From: Pseudorasbora parva
Taxonomy: Eukaryota > Chordata > Actinopteri > Cypriniformes > Gobionidae
Reading direction: 5' to 3'
DNA length: 64,000 nucleotides
Assembly (NCBI RefSeq): GCF_024679245.1
Contig: NC_090178.1
Span: 29,297,955 to 29,361,954 of the forward strand
Made by a program: the position numbers and the translations under genes. The stretch's first letter is position 1. Each line of letters opens with the position of its first letter. The notes below the pieces were generated by a model that saw only the letters and a program-made list of their open reading frames with translations, searched no databases and was not told where the DNA came from. Below are positions 1-11,168 of the stretch, piece after piece.

Positions 1-1170
1 GCGTTCTTGTCATAGTTTAAGTTAAAGCGTATCACTCAGAAGAACTTAAATATGATTATTCCAATATGTTGTTAACAGGGTGCTCTTTTATTGCTTTCAG
101 TATGCCGATTTCAGCTACAACATGGCATGATGTGATAGCATGTTAAGTTAAGTCCATTACTTAACATGTTTACTACATTAATGTCCACTTAGGTTCAGAC
201 TACCTGACTAAATATTAATGTGTTTGTGGTATACATACCTGTAATGTTTAAAATAATTTATAAGTTGAAAGAATATATCATGTTTATCTTTTAGGATTAT
301 ATGGTGGTAATAGCTGTAGTATAGTATTTTGGTTTTAACCAAGGTATGTTATTAATCAGTCAGTGAATGATGGATTTGAGGTTAGTTATACAATGAACCA
401 CAACGTAACACATTGTAAACGTATAATAAAAGTGGCAGGTCTATCATTTTGCATTTATACATTAAGACTTAATGTACAGATTATTTGTACTGTATGTGTG
501 TTTTGTTCCATTATCATTGTCAATGGGACAATCAATCATGCATTTACCTAAAAAACCATAAACTTGCGATGTGTAGTTATAAGAATGAAATATATATATA
601 CAAAAAGCCAACAAACAATGAAAGGATTTGTGGTTGTGCACAACTCATGCTGAACAAAACCACTGGTGTTTTGAGTGGATTCTGACTAATTAAAATTCAT
701 CTGATAGGCCATTGTGTTCATGCACTCAACAGATAATGTCTGGGATTGGCTATAAAGCTCGACGCTGCAAAAACATGTTGTAAATAAATAGAAACCTTTG
801 ACACACTTCATATAGCACTTACACAAATACTCACAGGAAAATTTTAAAGTAACCGGGTATCACATTTAGCGGGTACCGGTACTGCAGAACGGCATGCATT
901 ACAATAAACTATCTGATCCAATACATTTTTAATGGGATTTAACGCTGTAAAATATTAAACTTGAACTTTTGAAGTTTGATTATATTTATAAAAAACCATA
1001 TCATTTTTACATTTTTTACATTTAGTATTCAGCTGGTTTGGTCATACAAAGTTTCTGCCCAACTCCAATGATATCCTACCAGTAAAAAAAATAGAGTTCT
1101 ACACTGTTGTCAAGTCCAGCAAAAATTAGGTTAAAATTTTTATGAAACCATACATCATACAGTACACATG
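1..1170. other. AT-rich flank, no gene recognised
   Basis: No exon-like open frame with splice signals and no recognisable protein family was found here. The short open frames (under 70 codons) have no family-like composition. The stretch is AT-rich and lies upstream of polr3c beyond a block of nested transposons, so it could hold distal 5' sequence of polr3c or a neighbouring gene's intron, but nothing shows this. Confidence 0.5.
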
Positions 1171-3178
1171 AGCCCCTTTCACACAGCAATACCAGTAAAT
1201 TACTGTGAAATTACCAAAAGGACTATACCTGTAAATACGCCAATATGCTGTTCACACAAGCAACACCATTCAGGCTTTTTTAGGAGGAGAAGCACTTTAG
1301 TTTAACTATCTTTTCAACTTGACAACATCTTTTTCACGTCTGAGTTACAGACATAACGGATGATCAAACAGAACGCGTGTTTGCGCTTAAAGCCGCACTT
1401 GGCTACTTTTGCTCTCGGGGTCCCCCTACAGTTTGGAAAAAATAATGTCCTCAACTACTGTCGTAAGAGCTGTCATCCTACAACAGGGGATGCCATCGCG
1501 CGTGCATTTGTTGACATGACAACCCTGATAGCCCTGAACTAGTGATGCGTCGGTCGTCTCGTAACCCGCGGACCCCGTATGTCTATTTAATGGTCGCGGG
1601 TGCGGGGCGGGTTGTAAAAATATATACAGTGGTGCGGTGCGGGCCAAATAACTTCATAAAAGCGTCCCGCGGGTCGGTGCAGCACTAACAGTTCCCCTGA
1701 ACACTGCAAGAGGAGTTCAGAGTTCTTCTGGCGTCGCGTGTGAAATGTCTTCATCCCAGGTAACGTTACAGTCAGTGGCATGTTTCAGCATGTCATATGA
1801 ATATAATTTCATGGGTTTTATTTTTTTCAAACGCCAAATAATCACGACGCCCACGTTTACAAGCCTGCGTCATTGTAGTAGTCTATTGGTTACAGTTTTA
1901 CAGAATCTATATGATACTTCAGTTCAATGTTTGAGTGGTAGCTCACCGTAACAAGCATGACAGCATCGGTCGGGCACGCCTCCTTCAGCTCACGCCGACG
2001 AGCAAATGCTGGTCACATGTTGATTCTCGTCCTGCCTTTAATCATATCACTTTTTTGTTTCCTCTTATTGCTTTCCTCCAACAAAACCTTTTTTTTCTTA
2101 TTTATCTCTGCTGCTTCGGACATGACTATATTATCCGACGAACAAAGTTGGGCTTGCACGTCCGAATTTAAGGAAGTGTGGGTGTTGGTGGAAGTGACGT
2201 ATATGCCGTAAAGCAGTCCAATTTTGTAGTTCTTTTTGTTCTCGGGTTACTACCCGAAACCCGAAGTCTAAAAGTACGATTAAAAACGATACAGACCCCA
2301 TCAGGCTAAGGCGGACGTGTCATTCAACCTATTGTAAGTCGATTTATCATCACAAGAGTCTTAAAAAATATATTATGAAGGTTGAAAAGTTACCTAGTGC
2401 TGCTTTAAAAACATGAAATGCGCGTAATGGTAAACAACTGCAGAGCCACAATGTTGATGAATGGAAAAGAAGGCTGGGTCTCGAGCGCAACACGTTTAAA
2501 AAGTTGCGAGGTGTGGTGCAACGGTCAAAGTAATCATTTAGCACATATTTTAAAGGGGGGGTGAAACACTCAGTTTCAGTCAATCTCATGTCAATCTTGA
2601 GTACCTATAGAGTAGTATTGCATCCTTCATGTCTCCGAAAAGTCTTTAGTTTTATCATATTTATAAAAGAAATATAGGCTGTACCGAGTCTTTCCGGAAA
2701 AAAACGAGCGCCTGGAGGCGTATCGTGTGGGCGGAGCTAAAGAATGACAAGCGCGCAAAGCGGTGACGTCCTCAAGCGTGGAGAAACCCATCGCTATCTC
2801 AGCTAATACAGATAATGATCCACAATCAAATCTGAGGCTGAAATAAATTGAACAGGAGAAACGGCAACATCAGGACGTCCGTCTCTGTGGTATGTAAGTT
2901 ACTGTATTTAATGGCCTCTCCACATTTCTGTGTGTTTACTCGCAGTGTATGAGGACATGATTCGGTTTATGGACTATTGTATGCGACTAGACCTTAGAAG
3001 TAAGTTAGCAAGCAAAACGGTTTTGCACGTCAGACTAGTGGAACGTTATACAGAACAACAATGGAGTAACCGTTAGAGCATTTGAATGACGAAGCACGCG
3101 ATCGTGTCGTTTACTGATGTTTACTCATGCGTCCCTAGCCGACAGCACAGACATTTGAAGCAGTTTAAGTTAACTCAC

Positions 3179-3286
3179 CGGCTGCTTCCAAAGCAGGACC
3201 TTTATCGCTGGGACCGCTCCGTCAAAAACACACTTCTTTGGTCTGATTTGGTGAAGTTCTGTGACAGCAGTGGCGTGTAAATCCAT
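3179..3286 (-). pseudogene. THAP exon relic with the zinc-finger core deleted
   Basis: Read on the - strand, this exon gives KKCVF followed directly by DGAVPAIKV and ends at a GTGAGTTA donor. The related element at 58160-58436 has the same two blocks separated by about 65 residues that include the second Cys, the Trp and the CxxH pair of the THAP C2CH finger. This copy has therefore lost the finger core but kept its start and its splice donor. The function would have been DNA binding by the transposase; this copy cannot do it. Confidence 0.6.
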
Positions 3287-3321
3287 TTTGAGACGGAACT
3301 GAAACGATGTTGTGAAGCTTC

Positions 3322-5315
3322 TAGGGCTGGGCGATATGTTAATTTTTGAGGGGGCGATAATCGCCTTCAAAAATATCGCGATATCCGATAATATCATCTA
3401 CTCCGCACTGATCCCGCCCACTCCCCTGCGCGCCACAAAATTTTCCAGGCATAAAATGGAGGACAACGCTTAATATCCAAGAAAAGATGTACATCAGTAA
3501 TTTGGCAGTATTATGGATTTAAACCAAATGCAAATGGTGAACCAGTGGATTCTACAGAAGCTATCTGCAGGCTTTTCAAAAAAAAAGAAGAAGAAAAAAA
3601 AGAAAGAAAGTGAACCACTAATCTCCGCAGCCATATCCACGTACACTACCCAGCAGTAGCGTTTGAGCCCCGCTCTGCAGCCGCTTCTCAAAGACGACGG
3701 ATATGTGGTCGAGCAGCAATGGCACCGTAAATGTCAATTAGAGCTTAGATCGTGCTCAAAAAATCAAGCCCGACCCTAAAAGATCAAGCCCGAGCCTGTG
3801 CTCGTTGTGTCCGAGCCTTGCCCGGCCCGGCACATTAACTGTAATTATGAGAACGAGCCTGTAATGAGCGAAGCGGTGTGACTCATGTTAAAACTAAAAT
3901 TAACGAAATAAGCTGATAACATCACTGTTTTCCCAGAACGACTGGAAATCAAATTTTGCTGCAATATTGTCCTGTTTAACACTGTGAAGCTGCTTTGAAA
4001 CAATCGTCATTGTAAAAGAACTAGTATATAATAAATAAAGCTGACTTGGCTTGACTCAGCTCAATAATACACAGACGCGCTCGTGAACCGCTCACCTGTA
4101 AAATAATTAAATCCAGCTCAGACATTTATCTGTAGCTCACTTTGTTGTAGCCATTAAACAATGTTTGTCTTCTTTCTTTTTGCATATTATGTTTGAATAG
4201 GCCTATTATAATAGTATTTTTACATTTTATCTGATTATGATAAGTGCAAAGATGCGAGTGAGTCAGACATGATTTTGGTGGTTATATTTAGTTTAATATT
4301 AAGTTTTGTTTTGTAGAAAGCATTCTTTCGTTTTGTTTAAATTGTATCTTAATTTTAATAAAGGTTTCTTTGGCCAATTGCCTGGGTTTAATAAATAATA
4401 TGGAAATGGAAGACATGAATCGTGTTGAAGTCGCGGGAGTGATCGCTTTAATTTCTAATGAACTTGAGCGCGTCTCATAAATAAACCGAAACGCAGCAGG
4501 CTACTTGCCTCACAGACAAGAGAAATATGCGCATAGAAAGCTTAAAATGTCCACTTTTAAACAAAGCATTCGAAACGAAAATATGTAATTAAGCAAAGTG
4601 CAGTGTTGACGCGAGCAGCTCATGCGTTTCTGTTCAGAATACTGCGCTCCGTCACTGCACGAGCTGTGAGTTTAACGCGCATTTTTACATCACTTTAATA
4701 TATTTTTCTTTCATTTTTTTATATTATAATAATTTTATTCTGACACCTTTATTTTATAGTATTTAAAATACAGGCCTATGGTTAGCTTTTATAGACATTT
4801 TCAACCGTTTAAGGTTGAGCTATTTTTTTTCCCGTTGAGCTATTTTTTCCCCCAAGGGTTTCTCTTTCGTTTTATTTTTAGCGTTAGTAGACTATTTTAA
4901 ATGTTTTCCAGGTGTCCATGTTTGATTAATGTTTGTATTATTAATAGGCTATTATATTTATAATTTAGCCTAATAGGAAATAATATTTTTAGAGCGTTTT
5001 AAAACATTTAGCCAAGCCAACGTGCTTCTCTTTGCCCGTGTAGCTATAATGAAAACACAACCAACGTCTTATCCATAATTCAATGTTTTGCTTTAACACA
5101 TATAGGCTACTGTAGTTATGCACCAAACACACTAAAAAGGTGAGTGTATGGTAACTAATATTTATAATGTATTTGGCAACGCAATGTCCTGTGAGTTTAT
5201 CAGTCGTCATTTTTATGATGTCGATTATCGTCTGATAACACTGACTGTTATCGATATCGACATATTTGCTAGACATCGTAGATATATGATAATATCGTCA
5301 TATCGCCCAGCCCTA
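3322..5315 (+). mobile_element. hAT element inserted in the THAP-type transposon
   Basis: The terminal inverted repeats TAGGGCTGGGCGATAT / ATATCGCCCAGCCCTA are flanked by a perfect 8-bp duplication GAAGCTTC (3314-3321 and 5316-5323). Both the 8-bp duplication and the YARNG-type end are hAT hallmarks. It lies within the element at 2554-5763 and so inserted later. Beyond one BED-finger relic on the + strand, no transposase catalytic region is legible in the 2-kb body. Confidence 0.85.
3497..3580 (+). pseudogene. BED zinc-finger relic of a hAT transposase
   Basis: The + strand reads VIWQYYGF, then DSTEAICRLF, the start of a BED zinc finger as found at the N-terminus of hAT transposases. The second zinc cysteine is replaced by Phe, and a purine run destroys the rest. 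It lies inside the hAT element and is a decayed remnant of its own transposase gene. Confidence 0.6.
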
Positions 5316-6083
5316 GAAGCTTCCCGTCATTTCTGCGTTCAAATCGGTTCAAATGCAGCGCTGCCTTCCCGGAATGCTGTGCTGAAGCGTTGAAGTTGCT
5401 CGACGTCACCCATAGGAATAAAGTGGAGCGCGGCGCGCCACATAAGTGTTCACGGACGACTGGATCTGCATCTGAGACACTGTTTACAGCGTGCTCTAGT
5501 CACGCGCGCGCGCACCCTACCGGGAGAAGAGCCCGTACGGCCCATACAAGGACCTTCCGCTCTTTTTAACGTCAAGTAGACCCATACTCGAAAAACACTC
5601 TCCGAAACTTGTGAGAAACCGGAAGGAGTATTTTTGACACAGAAATACTCCATCAAACGCCCAACATTAGTTTTTGAAACTTTGTCTATGTTTAGGATGG
5701 GAATCCAAGTCTTTAACAGTGTAAAAAGCTCAGTATGCATGAAACAGCATTTCACCCCCCCCTTTAAATAGAAAAACTATTAAAAACCTTGCAGTAAACA
5801 GTGAGAGTAATCATGTCATCGTCATAAGTCTTTATGATTGGCCCAAAGCAGACTTCTTACATCATTGGATTCTGACTTTGTACGTGCAAATTCTGGTAAT
5901 CTTCATTCAGCGTTCACACATAGCACATTACCGGTAATTTACTGGTAATGTTATATCTAGTAAGTTACCGGAACCAATTTACAATATTTTTTGAAAAGGT
6001 CCTGTTTATGACTGTATGTGTGAAAGGAGCTATTATTTCATCATTTGTGTTTAGTGTTTTGGTTGTTTCTCTCTTTCCTGAAG

Positions 6084-9000
6084 ATGACAACACAGGAGGT
6101 GCGTTTGTGTGGGCTGCTACTGCAGGAGCACTTTGGAGATGTGGTGGAGAAAGTGGGCACTCATCTCATCCGCAGTGGAGTTCTGAACTTGCGAGCTCTT
6201 GCCCACGAGACCAAACTTGCTCTTGACCTGGTAATGTCTTCTACTTAGATGTCTCTGTTACCACATACCATTCTTTACTATCTTGTTCACATGCCTCTCT
6301 ATTCCCACTCCTCCTGCTAGGTCAAGAAATCTCTGTGTGTACTGGTGCAGCATGGGATGTGTACATTTGGCGCTGGGCGCCGTGGTCCAGCGGGACCTGT
6401 GGAATATCGCATCAGCTGTGAGCGCATCATACACATGCTTCGTTATCCACGCTACATCTACACTGCCAAGAGTCTTTACGGGGACACGGGCGAGCTCATT
6501 GTTGAGGAGATACTGCAGAGAGGCCAGATGACTATGAGCAGCACAGTCAAGACTGTAGCAGACAGGCTGACTCACAATATGCCAGGTAAGAACACAAGCA
6601 GACTGAAGGGCTAATAGATGTAGATAGATGTAAAGAAAACTGCATTTTTAGATGTTTTGGCTTACAGTATATGTGAATGCGCCAAACAAGACCATCCGGT
6701 TGCAATATAAATGAACACTTACCATTTGCATAATGTCGGAAAATTTGAAGGCGTTTCTTACGTCACATCCTACCTTGTTGTAACCTATCATGTCAGCGTG
6801 TGGGCAGGATTAAGTATTACTATGCTCTATGAAGAAGGGGAATCTCAAGAGAAGCCAGGTTAACCCCAGTATATTTTTCTGTTGATATGAAAAACCGGGT
6901 GCATTTAGCAGTATAGCGGGTGGATTATGTATATGTTGTATATTATGATGTTGTGATTAACTATTATATGCCTTTCTCCACTGATGTTCTAATCTAAGTT
7001 GTTCAAAGCGTTTTTTAAGGATGCAGATTTTTAGACTGAGACTGAGATGGGGAACAGGAGCATGGTTTGTGTAACATTAGCAACACATTATTAGCTGTTT
7101 AATAATGTAGTCAAGCAAAGGCTAATCATATTAATTACTGTTACGTGTCAGACTATTTTAACGCTTTACAGCGTCAGACACATAACGGTAATTCATATGA
7201 TTAATACGATACCACTGCATTGTGCAGCATTTACAACAGTAAAGTTGATTTTTGAACTGGTCTGGTGTAAGTGAATGGAGGTGGGGATAATTTGCATATT
7301 TATGGATCATTGATAATCAAAGATGAGTTTTAAGGTATAACATTATTGACTACATGGGGACTCTAATAATCATTATCATTAATACAATACCACAATAATA
7401 TTTAAGTTGGCTGGGCTTCATGAAAACGACACTTGAAAAGTAGATAAAGACCAAAAATATGTCTTAGCCTACATTCAAAACGTGTGAACTTTTCTTCGGC
7501 CACTGCAAAGGGTCTAAGTTTGGATCTTGTAGAATGGACCAGACGAACAGTAAAAGAGTTCATTAAAATATCATCTGCAATATGATTCATGCTCAGCCCA
7601 CCTTCTTGTGTCTTGAATTCCATTTGAAACTTACCCATTTAAACTTTTTTTTTTTGTACCAGAGGGTCAAAGTATGGACTACAGTGAGGTTGTCTCTGCA
7701 TTTTCCCAGTTGGTGGAGACTCATTTCCTTCAGCGCTGTCCTCCCATGGCCTCAGCAGGATTATCAAACTCAGGAGCGGTTGACGCTCCTCCTCCGGCTG
7801 CAGCACAGCCCTCTGAACCAGAGAGCCACCCAGACTGCTACAGAGTACCCTATATCAATCTCACTGGTCAGTAACTGGTCAAAAATGTAAATCACATACA
7901 AAAGTCAACCCTTATGATGTATACAGTGCCAGTCAAAACTTTAGCTAATCCATATGTTTAAAATGATGTTGGTAGACCGATTATGTTGTGGGGTGAGGGA
8001 TGGTATTATGGGATTTTGGGATGGGACTGGTACTGCAATCACTATCCCCTCTCCCCCACCCCCTGACTCAAGGTTGCCAGATACGCTGCAGGATCCAGCA
8101 GGAACGTTTGTAGATGCAGATGTAGATCTCAGCTTTGGTACCTAGAGCAGAGCTTGCAACCCGGATGCCGAAACACTACTGACTTCATGATTAGTAGATA
8201 GGTGGAGGGCGGAGCTTCAGGCCAAAGCACATGTCAACATCAACAGCAGTTGAGGGCTGCAAAAAAACTTTTAAATGACAATATCCTGGCCGGACTGCTG
8301 TTGTCAGTGATATAAGTATTTAACATTAACATGATTTCTTATTGACTGGTGTCATATCAGGACCATTTTATGATTAGTTGAAATACATTTCTTACATACA
8401 GTTCCTTTAATTAGTGTGGTAATGATGTGAATTTATTGAAAAGTGTGCATAAAAAGTGCATGTAGACATTTTGATTGCACATCAATAACGGGCTCACGCG
8501 TACTTACCATCTTTGATGTAATAAGCCTGGTTTTCTTTAAATTAGTGCTGTTTTGGACTGATGTTTGAATGAATTTCCTTACTGGATTATTATTGGATTG
8601 AAAACTTTCCTGAAGTTTAGCAGTTTAAAATCATCTTATCGCAATCAGAGAAGCGAAATCGAGTTAAAGGGTTAGAATAAAATATTTCTGCCAACAGGGT
8701 TACAGGTGTTGGCGGCATTGTAGACGCTCAGTCAGTGTAATAAACTCCCGACTTCTAAGATCATCTAACTGTTTGACATAAATTATGTTAATGACGCAAT
8801 TTCACATGCTTCAGTAATTTATTTGGGTTCAATTATTATAACACGTTAAGGTTTTTTAATTAATTGCATGCGTTAGCACTAGGTGTAACGGTACACAAAA
8901 CTGACGGTTCAGTACATACCTCGGTTTTGAAGTCACTGTTCGGTACAGCAGGGGAGAGAAAACTAAACATTAAATAGCTTTTCTTATTAAACAGTGGTTT

Positions 9001-11115
9001 ATTAAACACATTGTATCTATCCTTAAATGAATTTAATTATAACCAAAAGTTTCTTAAAGGGTTAGTTCACCCAAAAATGAAAATTATTTCCTTAATTACT
9101 CACCCTCATGTCGTTGGACACCCGTAAGACCTTCGTTCATCTTCGGAACACAAATGAAGATATTTTTGCTGAAAGCTGATGGCTGAGAAAGGATTGAGAA
9201 AGGCCTCCATTGGCATTCAGTATATTTCCACTGACCCACTCACAAGACCCATAAAAGGCACTAAAGACGTTGTTACAAAGTCCATCTCTGCTGTGGCTTT
9301 TTTACGATTTTACGTAAAACGAGAATAGTTTTTGAGCGCATAGAAAAATCTAAATAATGACTATCCGCCAAGTTATTGTCCTCCTTGTAGGTCTCTGACG
9401 TGAACTTACCTGGAACTCACCAAGGAGGTAATCTAGCACTCGGAAAGTGTTCCACCCCTAGGGGCGGCCATTGCTAACCAAGCCATCACCTGCTGTTAGC
9501 ATCCCATTGACTCCCATTCATTTTTGAGTCACTTTGACAGTGAATAACTTTACATCTGAGACGTTTAAAGACTCCATTTGTCCATTGTTTAATTATAAAG
9601 AAACACGACAATGCATAAAAGGCTCCGTTACCTTGTATCTTACACTATCGCCCCGCAGAAGCTGTTTTTGTAAAAATAGGCTAACGATTGCGTCATAACC
9701 AACGCGACTCTTTCGCAGAGTTGAGAAATTACCTTATAGACAGGAGGAGACACTCGCAGGCAATCTTTTACTGTCTATGAGACAGTCGGGGGGACGTGGA
9801 GACACAAAGTCTGATAAAGTCAAGGGAGAAGAATGGGGAGAAGCCCATAGTGAGCCAAAAGCAACGGGAGAAAATATTTAAACAACGTGATTCAGCTTTC
9901 ACTTTCCACAACTACTAGAAGACCTACAGCTGTCAGACAGGAGGCTCACGTCACATCTACGTCGTCAAGCTGAGCCTGCGCAGTTCGCTCAGCCCTCAGG
10001 AAGTGAGTGCTCCTATACTGACATCACATTCCGCCGTTGACGTCAATGGGATAGCTCTGTCCATTTCTTTTACTGTCTATGGAACTCACGCGATAGCAGC
10101 ACTCCTCCTCTTCCGTGTCATATATTGAACGGTGGAGCTGCGTCATATTCCACACATGCGTCGAATTCACGTCAATAACTTGTCGGATAAAGTCGTTATT
10201 TTGATTTTTGTGTGCACAATAATTATTTTCGGAGCATTGTAAAATTATTGTACAGCCACTATAGTGAGATGGACTTTGTATCGATGTTTTTAGTGCCTTT
10301 TATGGGTCCTGTGAGTGGGTCAGTGGAAATATACTGAATGCCAATGGAGGCCTTTCTGAAGCCTTTCTCAGCCATCAGCTTTCAACAAAAATATCTTCAT
10401 TTGTGTTCTAAAGATGAATGAAAGTCTTACAGGTGTCCAACAACATGAGGGCGAGTAATTAATTAAATAATTTTCATTTTTGAGTGAACTAACCCTTTAA
10501 GGATAATAAAATGATCTCTGCTAATGCTGTAAACTAGGATCCTTCAACATACCTTCAGATGTTGATTCATGGTTATTCTTTGACTAGGAAGACATGATCA
10601 ATAAAAAAGAAACATATTTTTGTTATTTAATGTTAGAAATATTCAAACACATTGAGACAGCAGAATTCTGTTCATCCAGGTCGAGGAAAACGCAGACGCT
10701 CGAGTGAGGATGGTGAAGCTGACCAGCGTGCAGCAAAGAAAGCCAAAACAGACAGCAGTGAGGTATTATGATTGAGATGATAACATCATCACATATTCAC
10801 GTGTTTCATGTCTTGCACATCTGCTTTAATCGCTCTTTCTCCAGTGTGGTGATGCAGGGATCTTATGGCAGGTGAATTTTGAACGCTTTCACTTGCACTT
10901 CAGGGATCAGGCCATCATTAGTGCTGTTTCCTGTAAACTTGATCAGGTGACTATAAACCTCTCATAATCTAAGCTGTGCTGGGAGATATAATTAGGCTGT
11001 GGACTGAATATTCTTTCACTGGTGAATCTGAGACAGAACGTTCTGGATTCTCACATTTAGACTTTCTCCTCAAGGGAAATAATAAGTTGGTAGAATGTAG
11101 GTCTTTATTGGCTAA

Positions 11116-11168
<53 letters not shown>

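Larger units (their letters stand above)
2554..5763. mobile_element. TTAA-flanked THAP-type DNA transposon, Kolobok-like
   Basis: The element starts AGGGGGGGTGAAA and ends TTTCACCCCCCCT, with TTAA on both sides (2550-2553 and 5764-5767). Its first roughly 200 bp match, in reverse complement, the right end of the element at 57960-59293, so the two are copies of one family. TTAA target sites together with a THAP zinc-finger protein are described for the Kolobok superfamily; P elements also carry THAP domains but make 8-bp duplications. It is non-autonomous: the THAP exon is internally deleted and a 2-kb hAT element (3322-5315) interrupts it. Confidence 0.65.
1171..6031. mobile_element. Decayed outer DNA transposon (inverted repeat pair)
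   Basis: The left end AGCCCCTTTCACACA near 1171 and the right end TGTGTGAAAGGAGCT near 6030 are inverted copies. Both are followed inward by similar stretches rich in TACCAGTAAATTAC-like words. This looks like the terminal inverted repeats of an old element into which a THAP-type element (2554-5763) later inserted. The remaining interior (about 1300-2550) includes a GC-rich patch at 1540-1690 resembling a fragment of another repeat. No transposase was seen and no clean target duplication could be read, so the outer element is an inference. Confidence 0.4.

Noticed and set aside
363..685. Two overlapping short open frames on + near the left edge
   Set aside because: Low-complexity composition, no family resemblance, no splice or promoter context; expected by chance in AT-rich DNA.
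1426..1781. GC-rich patch as a CpG-island promoter of polr3c
   Set aside because: It is short, lies 4.5 kb upstream inside repeat-derived sequence, and resembles transposon ends more than a promoter.
2554..5763. P-element identity for the THAP-bearing elements
   Set aside because: P elements also use THAP fingers, but the flanks are TTAA rather than 8-bp duplications, which fits Kolobok better. Not fully excluded without the catalytic domain.
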